Shown: one piece after another, positions 1 through 6,395 of the stretch
How positions within the stretch are numbered: the first letter of the stretch is position 1
Layout: the number at the start of each line of letters is the position of its first letter
DNA from: Candidatus Sungbacteria bacterium RIFCSPLOWO2_01_FULL_47_10
GTDB taxonomy: Bacteria; Patescibacteriota; Minisyncoccia; Sungbacterales; GWA2-42-14
DNA: 9,601 nucleotides
Direction of reading: 5' to 3'
Assembly (NCBI GenBank): GCA_001820675.1
Contig: MHQO01000023.1
Span: forward strand, 2,545 to 12,145
Translations under genes and position numbers: made by a program
The notes under the pieces: generated by a model
Database searches by the model: none
Seen by the model: the letters and a program-made list of their open reading frames with translations, nothing else
Told to the model about the DNA's origin: nothing

Positions 1-481
1 ATGATGCGCGGAATGAAAATTCAGGCAGCCCTTCGCCCTCTGCCGCAATCGGCGGAAGTTGAAAAAAATCTCCCACAAATACGGCCTGCATGCCGCCCCA
101 CGGCAGTGAATTCTGCTTTACGGCACGGCACACCGCCTCAACCGCATTGAGGGAACGCGCATCAAGCATTGATATCTCGTCAACAATCAAAACGCGCGTT
201 TTCGCTATGCGCGATGCGATCCGCTTTCGACCGGCGATCATTTCAATATCCGCGCTTGAAAACTTTTTCTGGATGCCGATACCTGACCAGGAGTGAACGG
301 TCATGCCGCCGATATGCGTTGCGGCGATTCCGGTTGACGCCGTGATCGCCGGCTCAATCCCGTGGTTGCGAAGATACTCAACATACCGGTTGATGGTATG
401 TGTTTTTCCCGATCCCGGCTCTCCGGTCAAAAAAACGTTCGCGCCGGTTTTAAGAATAAAAAGTCCCGTCTCCTGTGTCAT
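1..481 (-). CDS. PIF1/RecD-like superfamily 1 DNA helicase, N-terminal part (runs off left edge)
   Basis: ATP-dependent DNA helicase of the PIF1-like SF1B group; known members unwind DNA 5'->3' in replication and repair. The 160 visible residues carry Walker A GEPGSGKT (20-27), motif Ia around TASTGIAATHIGG (48-60), Walker B VLIVDEISML (97-106, D101/E102) and motif III GDFFQLPP (138-145). The 'DEISML' and 'GDFFQLPP' wording is typical of bacterial PIF1-like helicases. The remaining motifs and C-terminus lie outside the window. The start at 481 is firm because an in-frame TGA lies three codons upstream and this is the first ATG after it; no Shine-Dalgarno is visible. The gene is divergent from the small plus-strand gene at 529. 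PIF1-like helicases are common in small-genome candidate-phyla bacteria, but this alone does not place the organism. Family assignment is very sure; the exact biological role is inferred. Confidence 0.95.
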   Translation of the reverse strand, partial: MTQETGLFILKTGANVFLTGEPGSGKTHTINRYVEYLRNHGIEPAITASTGIAATHIGGMTVHSWSGIGIQKKFSSADIEMIAGRKRIASRIAKTRVLIVDEISMLDARSLNAVEAVCRAVKQNSLPWGGMQAVFVGDFFQLPPIAAEGEGLPEFSFRAS

Positions 482-509
482 GGTATTTCATACACGCTCT
501 TGCAAAATA

Positions 510-537
510 ATAATGCCACCATCGTAGCATGGTGCAA
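510..537 (-). promoter_or_regulatory. Possible sigma-70 promoter for the PIF1-like helicase gene
   Basis: On the minus strand, TTGCAC (532-537) and CATTAT (510-515) are separated by 16 bases. Transcription would start near 503, about 20 bases before the helicase ATG. The match is only fair, and the site overlaps the first codons of the divergent plus-strand gene. Inferred from spacing and position only. Confidence 0.3.
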
Positions 538-798
538 AAAATATGCAAAACCAAAACTAATTTGTACCTTATTCTTGAACTTTTAGAGAATGATGGGCAA
601 CGGATTCATTGGAAAGTTGACGCAAAAGATTATGCCGCCTATCAAATCGATGAAGAAATGATGATTAAACTGTATTCCAGAGACGGACGGAATTGGTATT
701 CCAGCGCTGACTGGGAAGCTCACGAAGGCGTTTTTGGCGAAATATTTGATCTGTATACTTTCGGCAAATGCGTTCCTCAAAAATTTCAAATACTTTAA
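529..798 (+). CDS. Small hypothetical protein, 89 residues
   Basis: No family is recognised. The product is a charged, tryptophan- and tyrosine-rich soluble protein (for example KLYSRDGRNWYSSADWEAHE) with no signal peptide, membrane segment or obvious metal site. Three things favour it over the overlapping minus-strand frame: it is the first ATG after an in-frame TAA, its composition is protein-like, and its stop codon (796-798) sits inside the left arm of an intrinsic terminator that works only on the plus strand. It is divergent from the PIF1-like helicase and convergent with the nuclease gene at 844-1665. No Shine-Dalgarno is visible; the start lies just downstream of A/T-rich sequence that could hold a -10, so a very short leader is possible. 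Reality of the gene is likely; function is unknown. Confidence 0.6.
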   Translation: MVQKICKTKTNLYLILELLENDGQRIHWKVDAKDYAAYQIDEEMMIKLYSRDGRNWYSSADWEAHEGVFGEIFDLYTFGKCVPQKFQIL

Positions 799-821
799 CA
801 GTGCAAAACGCACTGTTTTTT
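797..821 (+). terminator. Rho-independent terminator
   Basis: A perfect 8-bp stem AACAGTGC / GCACTGTT (797-804 with 810-817), loop AAAAC, runs directly into a six-T tract (816-821). The T tract exists only in the plus-strand direction, so it ends transcription of the 529-798 gene. It lies between two convergent genes. Confidence 0.85.
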
Positions 822-843
822 GATAGACCTTATAAAGCGGTTC

Positions 844-1665
844 CTACCCGGCCCCCTCAATAAGATATGAAGATGGGCGCTTGACCGGGGAGGCCACGAC
901 CTTTTTAATGCGCAAAATGCAGCAATCGAGATGCTCAACGATATCGCGCTCTTTTAGGCGTATGACGCGCCAGTCGTTGCGGCGCAGGCACGAATTTTTG
1001 ACAGCATCTTTGATCTTTTGCGCTTTGGATGCATGCGCTTTTTTATTATCGCACTCGACCGCGATTTTTCCATTGGGGCAAAAAATTGCAAGATCAATGC
1101 GAAAACGCCGACCGCAAAGAGAGATAGTGAACTCCGGTATGGATGTAATGCCAAACTGCTTAAGCCGCTTTTCAACGATTTGTTCTGTTGGAAGAACGCC
1201 GTAGAGCTCTAAAACGTCCCGCGCGGACAATAACGTTTTCAAATCAGTAAAACCGAAAGAGATGCGGCGCGGAATGATGTTTTTGATCGGCTGATCAAGT
1301 TTTTGTATCTTTCCAAGCCCGCAATACACATAATCATCATGGGCACGAGGATGATACTTCTCGTCCGGTAATAGTGCGACCCTCTTCACAATCTTTGTTT
1401 TGCGAACACGGGCATAATATGCGATGCGTTTTCCTTTTTTTCCGAATACCGCAGGCTGATAAAAAGCGATGTGCGTGAATTTTTTCTTTGGCATATGCAG
1501 AACGGGAATTCGGTACCATCGCTTTTTCATAAGAGCGTCGCGGTCGCGCCTGCTTCTAATCACCGCGACAAGGACATTTTTCTTTTTTGAAAGCATCGTG
1601 CGCATGGCATTATTCAATACACTACACAACCTATCTATTTCTTTAACAACTAACCCACCATTCAT
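844..1665 (-). CDS. Two-domain protein with C-terminal Vsr/DUF559-like nuclease domain
   Basis: Predicted DNA- or RNA-acting nuclease, 273 residues. The C-terminal part (about 175-255) has the restriction-endonuclease-like core seen in Vsr and DUF559 proteins: a first acidic residue in FRIDLAI (D191), then VECDNKKAH (E204, D206, H211), then the strand WRVIRLKERDI (232-242). The N-terminal 30-155 forms a separate domain with the motif RWYRIPV (49-55), a stretch IAFYQPAVFG and a conserved-looking HPRAHDDY. From memory I associate this WYRIP domain with an unnamed family that occurs with such nucleases, but I cannot name a reference. The start at 1665 directly follows an in-frame TAG; M22 is a possible alternative. 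It ends convergent with the 529-798 gene. The substrate is unknown: repair, defence and RNA processing are all possible. Nuclease fold is fairly sure, role is not. Confidence 0.75.
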   Translation of the reverse strand: MNGGLVVKEIDRLCSVLNNAMRTMLSKKKNVLVAVIRSRRDRDALMKKRWYRIPVLHMPKKKFTHIAFYQPAVFGKKGKRIAYYARVRKTKIVKRVALLPDEKYHPRAHDDYVYCGLGKIQKLDQPIKNIIPRRISFGFTDLKTLLSARDVLELYGVLPTEQIVEKRLKQFGITSIPEFTISLCGRRFRIDLAIFCPNGKIAVECDNKKAHASKAQKIKDAVKNSCLRRNDWRVIRLKERDIVEHLDCCILRIKKVVASPVKRPSSYLIEGAG

Positions 1666-1690
1666 CTAACCCAACATTCATTCTCTACCA

Positions 1691-1742
1691 CGAACAATGC
1701 CGATAGACAACTATCGGCTTATTCGTGCGAATTAGCCGATAG
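1691..1742. repeat. Three alternating copies of an 8-base repeat forming competing hairpins
   Basis: GCCGATAG occurs at 1699-1706 and 1735-1742, with its reverse complement CTATCGGC at 1711-1718. The first pair gives a perfect 8-bp hairpin with loop ACAA. The second pair extends to a 15-bp stem with one mismatch (CTATCGGCTTATTCG against CGAATTAGCCGATAG) and a 2-base centre. The hairpins share the middle arm, so only one can form at a time. It lies between two minus-strand genes, in the likely leader of the nuclease gene. No T tract follows on either strand, so it is not a standard terminator. It could be an operator, an RNA switch or a mobile repeat. Confidence 0.7.
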
Positions 1743-1754
1743 GGCAGAAACGAA

Positions 1755-1763
1755 TATATACCA
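1755..1763 (-). promoter_or_regulatory. Possible extended -10 promoter for the nuclease gene
   Basis: The minus strand reads TGGTATATA (1763 down to 1755), an extended -10 pattern (TG-n-TATAnT-like). A TATAAT is also present at 1764-1769. Neither has a convincing -35. A start near 1748 would put the repeat hairpins (1691-1742) inside the 5' leader of the gene at 1665. Position-based inference. Confidence 0.35.
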
Positions 1764-1789
1764 ATTATATTTTTATGGACTGTCATTTT

Positions 1790-2176
1790 TCATTTTTTTC
1801 GATGCGCTTCCCGCCTCCTTACTTCAAACTCATCGATCCCGAAGTGATGCGCGATCTCATGCCAGACGGTATCATATACGATTTCCCGAATCGTGTCGGG
1901 GTCTTCACCGGCTTCTTCTTCAATCGGTTTTTGATAAATCGTTATCGTGTCGGGCAGAGTGCCGCCAACGCCGTATCCGGCACCGCGCTCGGTCTTGGGC
2001 ACGCCGACGTAGCGGCCGAAAAGTGTCTCCTCACCATCAAGGCATTCTTCCTCCCGCACCGCCGCAGACGGTTCATCTTCGATAAGGAGTGCCACATTAT
2101 CAACAAACTTCCGGAACTTTTCCGGTATTTCCTCAAATCCTTCCCACACAAGTTTTTCAAACGTATTTCGATTCAT
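1790..2176 (-). CDS. Small zinc metallopeptidase, DUF1025/MMP37-like (zincin_1) family
   Basis: Predicted zinc-dependent peptidase of 128 residues, matching the usual length of this small cytoplasmic zincin family. The signature HEIAHHFGID (106-115) gives H106 and H110 as zinc ligands, E107 as the catalytic base and D115 as the likely third ligand; ITIYQKPIEEE (78-88) just before it is also typical. There is no signal peptide or membrane segment. Physiological substrates of this family are not well established. The ATG at 2176 is preferred over the out-of-frame ATG at 2180; no Shine-Dalgarno is seen. It lies 7 bases after the possible small gene at 2184-2345 and downstream of the six-gene block, so it may be co-transcribed. 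A long open frame on the opposite strand over this gene is a shadow. Family assignment is confident. Confidence 0.88.
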   Translation of the reverse strand: MNRNTFEKLVWEGFEEIPEKFRKFVDNVALLIEDEPSAAVREEECLDGEETLFGRYVGVPKTERGAGYGVGGTLPDTITIYQKPIEEEAGEDPDTIREIVYDTVWHEIAHHFGIDEFEVRRREAHRKK

Positions 2177-2183
2177 TCATTTA

Positions 2184-2345
2184 TCATATCGCGCGTTCAG
2201 TCGCGCGGCGAGCACGGGTTCGTTTATTTCGCGTAAGATAGCGCGTACGAAGACGAACCCTTAATGACGTAATTTCAAGATGCTCGTCCTCATCCATGAC
2301 ATAAAGCATTGCACATAATGCGTTAAAAAGAGGCGTTCTGTTCAT
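2184..2345 (-). CDS. Possible 53-residue hypothetical protein
   Basis: An open frame from ATG (2343-2345) to TGA (2184-2186) fills the gap between the histidine phosphatase and the metallopeptidase. The product begins MNRTPLFNALCAMLYVMDED, continues with a short acidic part and ends in an arginine-rich tail (RNKRTRARRATERA). No family is recognised. Support is positional: same strand as its neighbours, 47 bases after the upstream stop, 7 bases before the next start. Against it are the lack of a Shine-Dalgarno, the low-complexity basic tail and the possibility that the gap is simply noncoding. An in-frame ATG at residue 13 is an alternative start. If real, the basic tail suggests nucleic-acid or ribosome contact, which is speculation. 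Confidence 0.4.
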   Translation of the reverse strand: MNRTPLFNALCAMLYVMDEDEHLEITSLRVRLRTRYLTRNKRTRARRATERAI

Positions 2346-2392
2346 GTGTGATGTAACGCCGTACGAGTTAATTACGTTTTTACGCGGGCTTT

Positions 2393-3049
2393 TTACGGCA
2401 TCGGTTCGTTTTCAAGTTCCGCGAGGTGCGCATGGTCATTCCACACCCACACCCACCAAGGATGCATTTTCTCTTCGTCATATCCAAAAACGGTAATGCC
2501 GGTGTTTTCCATTCTGAAAGAATGCATGAATTGAGCGCACTCGCGGGAATTCAAATCTCTGCCGAATACAACGCACGCAACGACAACCCTCATGAAAACG
2601 CCGTGGGTCACGGCACAAATATGCCCTTCGGGGCGCTTGGAAAGAAAGTCGAGAGCGTTCAGCGCCCGTATCTTTAAATCATCGAAATTTTCCTCGTCCG
2701 AATACCGGTATCCTGGTTTCGAAAAATTTTCTTTGATCAGCCGCTCGGATTCAAGAGCGGTTGGATCGTCCTTCGGTTTTCCGACCTGCTCGCTCGGGCG
2801 GCGGCGCTCGACCAAAAGATCTGAAGATTCGATTCTCATCCCCGTTTTTTCCGAAATGATACGCGCCGTTTCTTGTGCGCGGTTCATTGAGCTCGAAATA
2901 ATAATTTCAATCGGAAGTCTCATCGCGCGCTCCGCGATGCCCACAGCCTGCCTGCGCCCGCGATCGGTCAGACGGGACGCCGGGGTCTGACGGACGGGGC
3001 CGACATTTCCTTCTGATTCTCCGTGTCGAACAAAATAAACTTTTTTCAT
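2393..3049 (-). CDS. Histidine phosphatase family protein (phosphoglycerate mutase-like)
   Basis: Predicted phosphatase of 218 residues that forms a phosphohistidine intermediate. The sequence shows the VRHGE box (7-11) with R8 and catalytic H9, R57 in SSSMNRAQETA, the acid/base region around E81 (LLVERRRPSEQ) and the second histidine H149 in VTHG. This set matches the branch-1 family. The C-terminal tail is tryptophan-rich (HPWWVWVWND), which is less usual. Substrates in the family range from sugar phosphates to nucleotides, so the substrate is open. It is the last gene of the tightly spaced minus-strand block, 12 bases after the methyltransferase stop, and probably shares its transcript. 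A free phosphatase at the end of a pathway block suggests removal of a phosphate from the product or an intermediate (inference). Family is very sure. Confidence 0.93.
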   Translation of the reverse strand: MKKVYFVRHGESEGNVGPVRQTPASRLTDRGRRQAVGIAERAMRLPIEIIISSSMNRAQETARIISEKTGMRIESSDLLVERRRPSEQVGKPKDDPTALESERLIKENFSKPGYRYSDEENFDDLKIRALNALDFLSKRPEGHICAVTHGVFMRVVVACVVFGRDLNSRECAQFMHSFRMENTGITVFGYDEEKMHPWWVWVWNDHAHLAELENEPMP

Positions 3050-3061
3050 ATTCGTAATAAA

Positions 3062-3790
3062 TTATTTCTTTGCTTCGATATAAATCGACCCGAATTTTCT
3101 TTTCGGATTTGCGATTGCCGAGTTGAATTTCCAGATCTGTATATGATGAAACCCCGCTCGCTTTAAAAGTGATTCTAACTTTTCCTGGTCATAACCCCAG
3201 AAATGATGGGCATATTTCTCACTGTCATCCATATCACGCATGTGATAATTCACTACATCTATTGCGGTATTAAAATGTTTCAGAATCCCCCTTTTTCCGT
3301 ACCATTTTTTGGTATATTCTTTCAGTTTCTTATCATCCTTTTTTGCATATGCGCCAATCACCAGAGCTGTATCCGGTACCCCAATTACAATTTTCCCCCC
3401 ATGTATAAGTATCCGATGCGCTTCTTTGATCATTTTTTTTACCGATGCCGGATAATCTATATGTTCCAAAAAATGCTCGCAAAAAAGAAACTGCACCGAA
3501 CTATTTGGAAGTGGAATTCCCTCTCGGACGTCATAAATCAAATCTGCAGGATTATTAATGTCAATATTTAAGAACCCCCTGAGGTAATGCGTGCCACCGC
3601 CAATCTGCACTCGCGGAAATCTTCTTTGCGTATGCGAATGTTTCGCGCCTGTGTGATTCTTAAATAATGCGATTTCCCTTACAAGATTCCGAAGCGCGCG
3701 ACCCAGACCATGTGTCGCGTCCTTTGACGACAAGAGCTGTCGCGAGTATTTTTCGAGGCCTGCAAGATTATTTTTTGTGTTCATCTGCAT
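3062..3790 (-). CDS. Class I SAM-dependent methyltransferase
   Basis: Predicted methyltransferase of 242 residues, Methyltransf_11-like. Visible elements are the SAM-binding strand and glycine loop VQIGGG (61-66), the acidic end of strand 2 in NIDINN (D77), the typical post-motif CEHFLEH (104-110) and the late strand KIVIGVPD (133-140). The glycine loop lacks the usual aspartate (DxGxG) and reads IGGG; such variants with 'EHFLEH' are seen in methyltransferases of surface-sugar and small-molecule clusters. The N-terminal 50 residues are a basic extension without recognisable features. Two starts are possible, M1 at 3790 and M3 at 3784; the first lies 4 bases after the preceding stop. No Shine-Dalgarno is seen. 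It lies in the six-gene block between the 470-residue orphan and the histidine phosphatase. Fold is confident, substrate unknown. Confidence 0.88.
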   Translation of the reverse strand: MQMNTKNNLAGLEKYSRQLLSSKDATHGLGRALRNLVREIALFKNHTGAKHSHTQRRFPRVQIGGGTHYLRGFLNIDINNPADLIYDVREGIPLPNSSVQFLFCEHFLEHIDYPASVKKMIKEAHRILIHGGKIVIGVPDTALVIGAYAKKDDKKLKEYTKKWYGKRGILKHFNTAIDVVNYHMRDMDDSEKYAHHFWGYDQEKLESLLKRAGFHHIQIWKFNSAIANPKRKFGSIYIEAKK

Positions 3791-3794
3791 ATAT

Positions 3795-5207
3795 TTAATC
3801 GCGAAATGTCCCCATAAGTTCTTTCATCTCCTGTTTCGCCCGGCTGCGCATCAATGAAACCCTGTGGTCGATGAGGCGAGGAGCAATTTTCACCGGGACT
3901 TCCCGATCAATATCGATATACATGCTTCCTTTCTTTGAATTTTTAACTTCCTTTCCCACATATACTTTGATATTCAAATCCGGCAAAGCCGGGTTAATCC
4001 CAATCTCGCCTTTCGGTAAGATACCGTTAAACGGGATAATAACACCCATCTGATTCCAGTAGTTCCACGCCTGCAATGCCTTAAATTGATCAAAGTAAAA
4101 ATAAAAGTCGGGGAACCGCCCAAAATTCCTCAACTCTCTATGTATGAGGTGTCCGAGAAGCGGCGACGCGGCCGCCTCAAGTTCTCGTATATCCCATCGA
4201 AATGTCCGCCAATTTGTCGTCCTGTTTTTCCCGTCGACAAGACGCGATTGCACCATATATATAGTTCGGTTTGTGAGGTGTTTCAGAAACGACTCCTCAT
4301 TAAAATTAGAAATAAAATTGTGCTTCTTGAAATATCCGATGATTTGCGAGGGTGAGGGTTTAAAATATCCGAGACCGGCGCCCTTCAACAGCTCCGGACA
4401 TAAGTCAAACATCATATTTTTATAACTTGCGTTATAAATCTCTCTGTTCTCGTGAGATAGCCGAGCTTCCGCATGATCCTCAAAAAGCATCAGATATTCC
4501 GCAACTACCTCGAAATATAGATACCCAAGAATGGGCAATTGATCAATGGCGCTGATGTACAGCTCGAAAAAGTGATCCGTGTTGATTTTTTTTCCACCGC
4601 AATGACTGTTCGCCATATTAAGCATCGAAAGAGCCTGTTTAATCTTGTTAACTATTATTTCCTGCAAATAGATGCGCTCCCGCAACGACAAGAGGTATTC
4701 CAGATCCTTATAAATCGCGTGATGAACATTCCCGAGTTTCGTATAGTCAATGCCGATCAAATTATCGTGCTCACGTTCTGGCAAATCGACTTCAAGAATC
4801 ATAATTCCTGGCACGGCATTTTTCGACTGGAGATACGTTGCCCGCGGCGCTTCTTTTTTATAGATATATTCACCGAGATTGTGGATCCGAAAAGCGCCCC
4901 CGTGAGAATAGAGGGGTGTGGCGTAAATACTTCCCACAAGACAGCCGCCGCTTGAATAAAGAACGCCGCTCTCAAGCACGCTTGAAAGATTTGGGGTCAC
5001 ATGAAAGAGGTGCATTTTCAAACCCGACTTCAGCAAGTTGAAAAAAGAGTTTTTTAAAATCAATGAGCCGTTCGGCGTCTCGTGCACCGCCCAGTGACGC
5101 CATGCAAATTCTTCTTTTGACCGATGAGGATCTACAGAATCATGCAAAAACATGCTGTAAAAAACATGCGCATTGGACCACAATTTAAAAGTTTCATTTT
5201 GTTTCAT
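3795..5207 (-). CDS. Uncharacterised 470-residue protein, possible ADP-ribosyltransferase-like N-terminal region
   Basis: I do not recognise a named family. Residues about 65-145 begin MHLFHVTPNLSSVLESGVLY, followed by a GCLVGSIYATPLY segment. The order (Leu-[FY]-His-x-Thr strand, helix ending in a Gly turn, then an IYATP-type strand) resembles the start of ADP-ribosyltransferase folds such as DarT or Tpt1-like enzymes; this is a pattern resemblance only. The rest is mostly soluble and alpha/beta-looking, with a Cys-His-Cys patch SHCGG and a basic C-terminus, and no signal peptide or membrane segment. Its ATG overlaps the stop of the HD gene by four bases (ATGA), a sign of translational coupling, and the methyltransferase starts 4 bases after its stop. 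It is therefore an integral part of the block and probably its defining enzyme. Gene is certain, function is not. Confidence 0.85.
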   Translation of the reverse strand: MKQNETFKLWSNAHVFYSMFLHDSVDPHRSKEEFAWRHWAVHETPNGSLILKNSFFNLLKSGLKMHLFHVTPNLSSVLESGVLYSSGGCLVGSIYATPLYSHGGAFRIHNLGEYIYKKEAPRATYLQSKNAVPGIMILEVDLPEREHDNLIGIDYTKLGNVHHAIYKDLEYLLSLRERIYLQEIIVNKIKQALSMLNMANSHCGGKKINTDHFFELYISAIDQLPILGYLYFEVVAEYLMLFEDHAEARLSHENREIYNASYKNMMFDLCPELLKGAGLGYFKPSPSQIIGYFKKHNFISNFNEESFLKHLTNRTIYMVQSRLVDGKNRTTNWRTFRWDIRELEAAASPLLGHLIHRELRNFGRFPDFYFYFDQFKALQAWNYWNQMGVIIPFNGILPKGEIGINPALPDLNIKVYVGKEVKNSKKGSMYIDIDREVPVKIAPRLIDHRVSLMRSRAKQEMKELMGTFRD

Positions 5208-5929
5208 TTTGCCGGCAATATGTTTAAAACGCTTTCCTTGCTCGTATTCCCGCGCAAGAAAAATTCTTCGCTGCGAATAACCAAATCATATGCCGTCTTT
5301 TTCGCAACGTCGGGGGTATTCATTCCGAGGATTTCATCATTAATCCACCATTTGAGTTTCGGCAGGCGGTATCTGTCCAAAGCATCCGCCATTCGCACAA
5401 TATCAATATATTGTTTATATTCCAAATAGCGTCTGTCTTTTATTATCTCCGAACGAGGCAGCTCGTGAAAAACGATGGACCAATATATTTTTTCCACATC
5501 CGAGCGGGTAAAACGAAGCCTGCATCTGCGCCCAACGATTGTGCGGTTTTGCCTAAACCACCGCGCGGCGCGTAAACCGTGTGATGGATCGGCCTTATCG
5601 TTCTCACGACGAACATCATGGAGAATTCCCGCTACAAGCAGGGTTTCGATATTCTCCTTGAACGAAAAAATTCTTGCCGCAATGACTATATTTATCCCCA
5701 CGCGCAGGAGGTGGCGCACGCCATGGATTGAATCCGTGTGCCTCTTTTTCAAAAACCAGTCGGCGGGAGGAACAAATTGCTCCATAAAAAAGCGGGGCGG
5801 CAAAATTATCTTTTTTGCGGTTTTGAATATGGGCTCATTGGCCCTAATCCACTCCAGTGTTTCCTTGTCCATCCGCTGAACATCCGGCAACCTTTTCTTT
5901 TTCGCCAACGAAACAAGACTGTTTTTCAT
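5204..5929 (-). CDS. HD-domain metal-dependent phosphohydrolase
   Basis: Predicted HD-superfamily hydrolase of 241 residues. The motif order is complete: SIHGVRHLLRV (67-77) with H69/H73, the GILHD pair (101-105; H104 D105), H117 in SHGLRAARWF, H155 in IVFHE and the last acidic site in MADALDRYR (180-188; D182/D185). Family members hydrolyse phosphomonoesters or phosphodiesters of nucleotides using one or two metal ions; the extra histidines H117 and H155 fit a two-metal site. The N-terminal 60 residues are a family-specific extension. It lies 13 bases after the deaminase stop and overlaps the next gene by four bases, so it is firmly inside the operon. The context of deaminase, CYTH protein and methyltransferase points to a nucleotide-like substrate (inference). 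No Shine-Dalgarno is visible. Confidence 0.9.
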   Translation of the reverse strand: MKNSLVSLAKKKRLPDVQRMDKETLEWIRANEPIFKTAKKIILPPRFFMEQFVPPADWFLKKRHTDSIHGVRHLLRVGINIVIAARIFSFKENIETLLVAGILHDVRRENDKADPSHGLRAARWFRQNRTIVGRRCRLRFTRSDVEKIYWSIVFHELPRSEIIKDRRYLEYKQYIDIVRMADALDRYRLPKLKWWINDEILGMNTPDVAKKTAYDLVIRSEEFFLRGNTSKESVLNILPAK

Positions 5930-5942
5930 ACGAGATATGGAA

Positions 5943-6395
5943 TTATCGAATGGTGGGAAACAATTCAGAGAGTTTTGCCCTCAAAATCTTTTTTCCGTCA
6001 AAGCTGGAACAAAGAAAATCAACATCTTTCAATTTAAGAATTTGCGCTGACTGCCGAAATGTTTCAAGACAAACGCCGCACGGTGAACAGATTTCGCCGT
6101 CAGACCATTTTCTCCTCCAATCCGTTTGCGGAAGCCTGCCAACTATGACACATAGTTCGGGGTGGCGGTTTCGATGAAAAAAAACCTGATCAAGGGCCAT
6201 TCGCTCTGCACACGTGGATCCGATAGTCCTTGAACGGACATTTGTCGCGCCGTAAAACAGGTCGCCATTCTTGCACTTAATTACACACCCAATGCGGTGG
6301 CCCCGATCAGAAAAGGTGCCGCAGGAAACATTCCTTGCCATTGAAAGAAATTTTTGCTCTTCTTTGTTTAGGGCAAATTTGTTAATCACTTCCAT
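5943..6395 (-). CDS. Cytidine deaminase-like zinc enzyme with altered ribose-binding motif
   Basis: Predicted zinc-dependent deaminase of the cytidine/blasticidin-S deaminase fold, 150 residues, slightly longer than the usual tetrameric cytidine deaminase of about 130. Zinc ligands are C62 in TCAERMA and C106/C109 in CSPCGVCLE, with E64 as the proton shuttle. The stretch preceding the active site reads GATNVRSRTIGS, where classical cytidine deaminases have Asn-Val-Glu; the glutamate that contacts the ribose 3'-hydroxyl is replaced by Arg54, and the usual CRQ after the PCxxC motif is CLE. This argues for a substrate other than free cytidine, such as a modified or phosphorylated nucleoside (inference). 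The gene overlaps the 3' end of the CYTH gene by 14 bases and precedes the HD gene by 13, so it is co-transcribed. Fold and catalysis confident, substrate open. Confidence 0.9.
   Translation of the reverse strand: MEVINKFALNKEEQKFLSMARNVSCGTFSDRGHRIGCVIKCKNGDLFYGATNVRSRTIGSTCAERMALDQVFFHRNRHPELCVIVGRLPQTDWRRKWSDGEICSPCGVCLETFRQSAQILKLKDVDFLCSSFDGKKILRAKLSELFPTIR

Noticed and set aside
583..813. 76-codon minus-strand open frame opposite the small plus-strand gene
   Set aside because: The only T-tailed terminator here serves the plus strand and lies at the end of the plus-strand frame, which is also more protein-like.
1775..2236. 153-codon plus-strand open frame over the metallopeptidase
   Set aside because: Antisense shadow: the minus strand carries a clear HEIAHHFGID zinc site, and the plus frame has no recognisable family or ribosome binding site.
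2592..2990. 132-codon plus-strand open frame over the histidine phosphatase
   Set aside because: Antisense to a gene with all histidine phosphatase motifs; serine/arginine-rich composition typical of a shadow frame.
3203..3571. Hydrophobic plus-strand frame that looks like a membrane protein
   Set aside because: It is antisense to the methyltransferase; the hydrophobicity comes from complementing Lys/Glu/Asn-rich codons.
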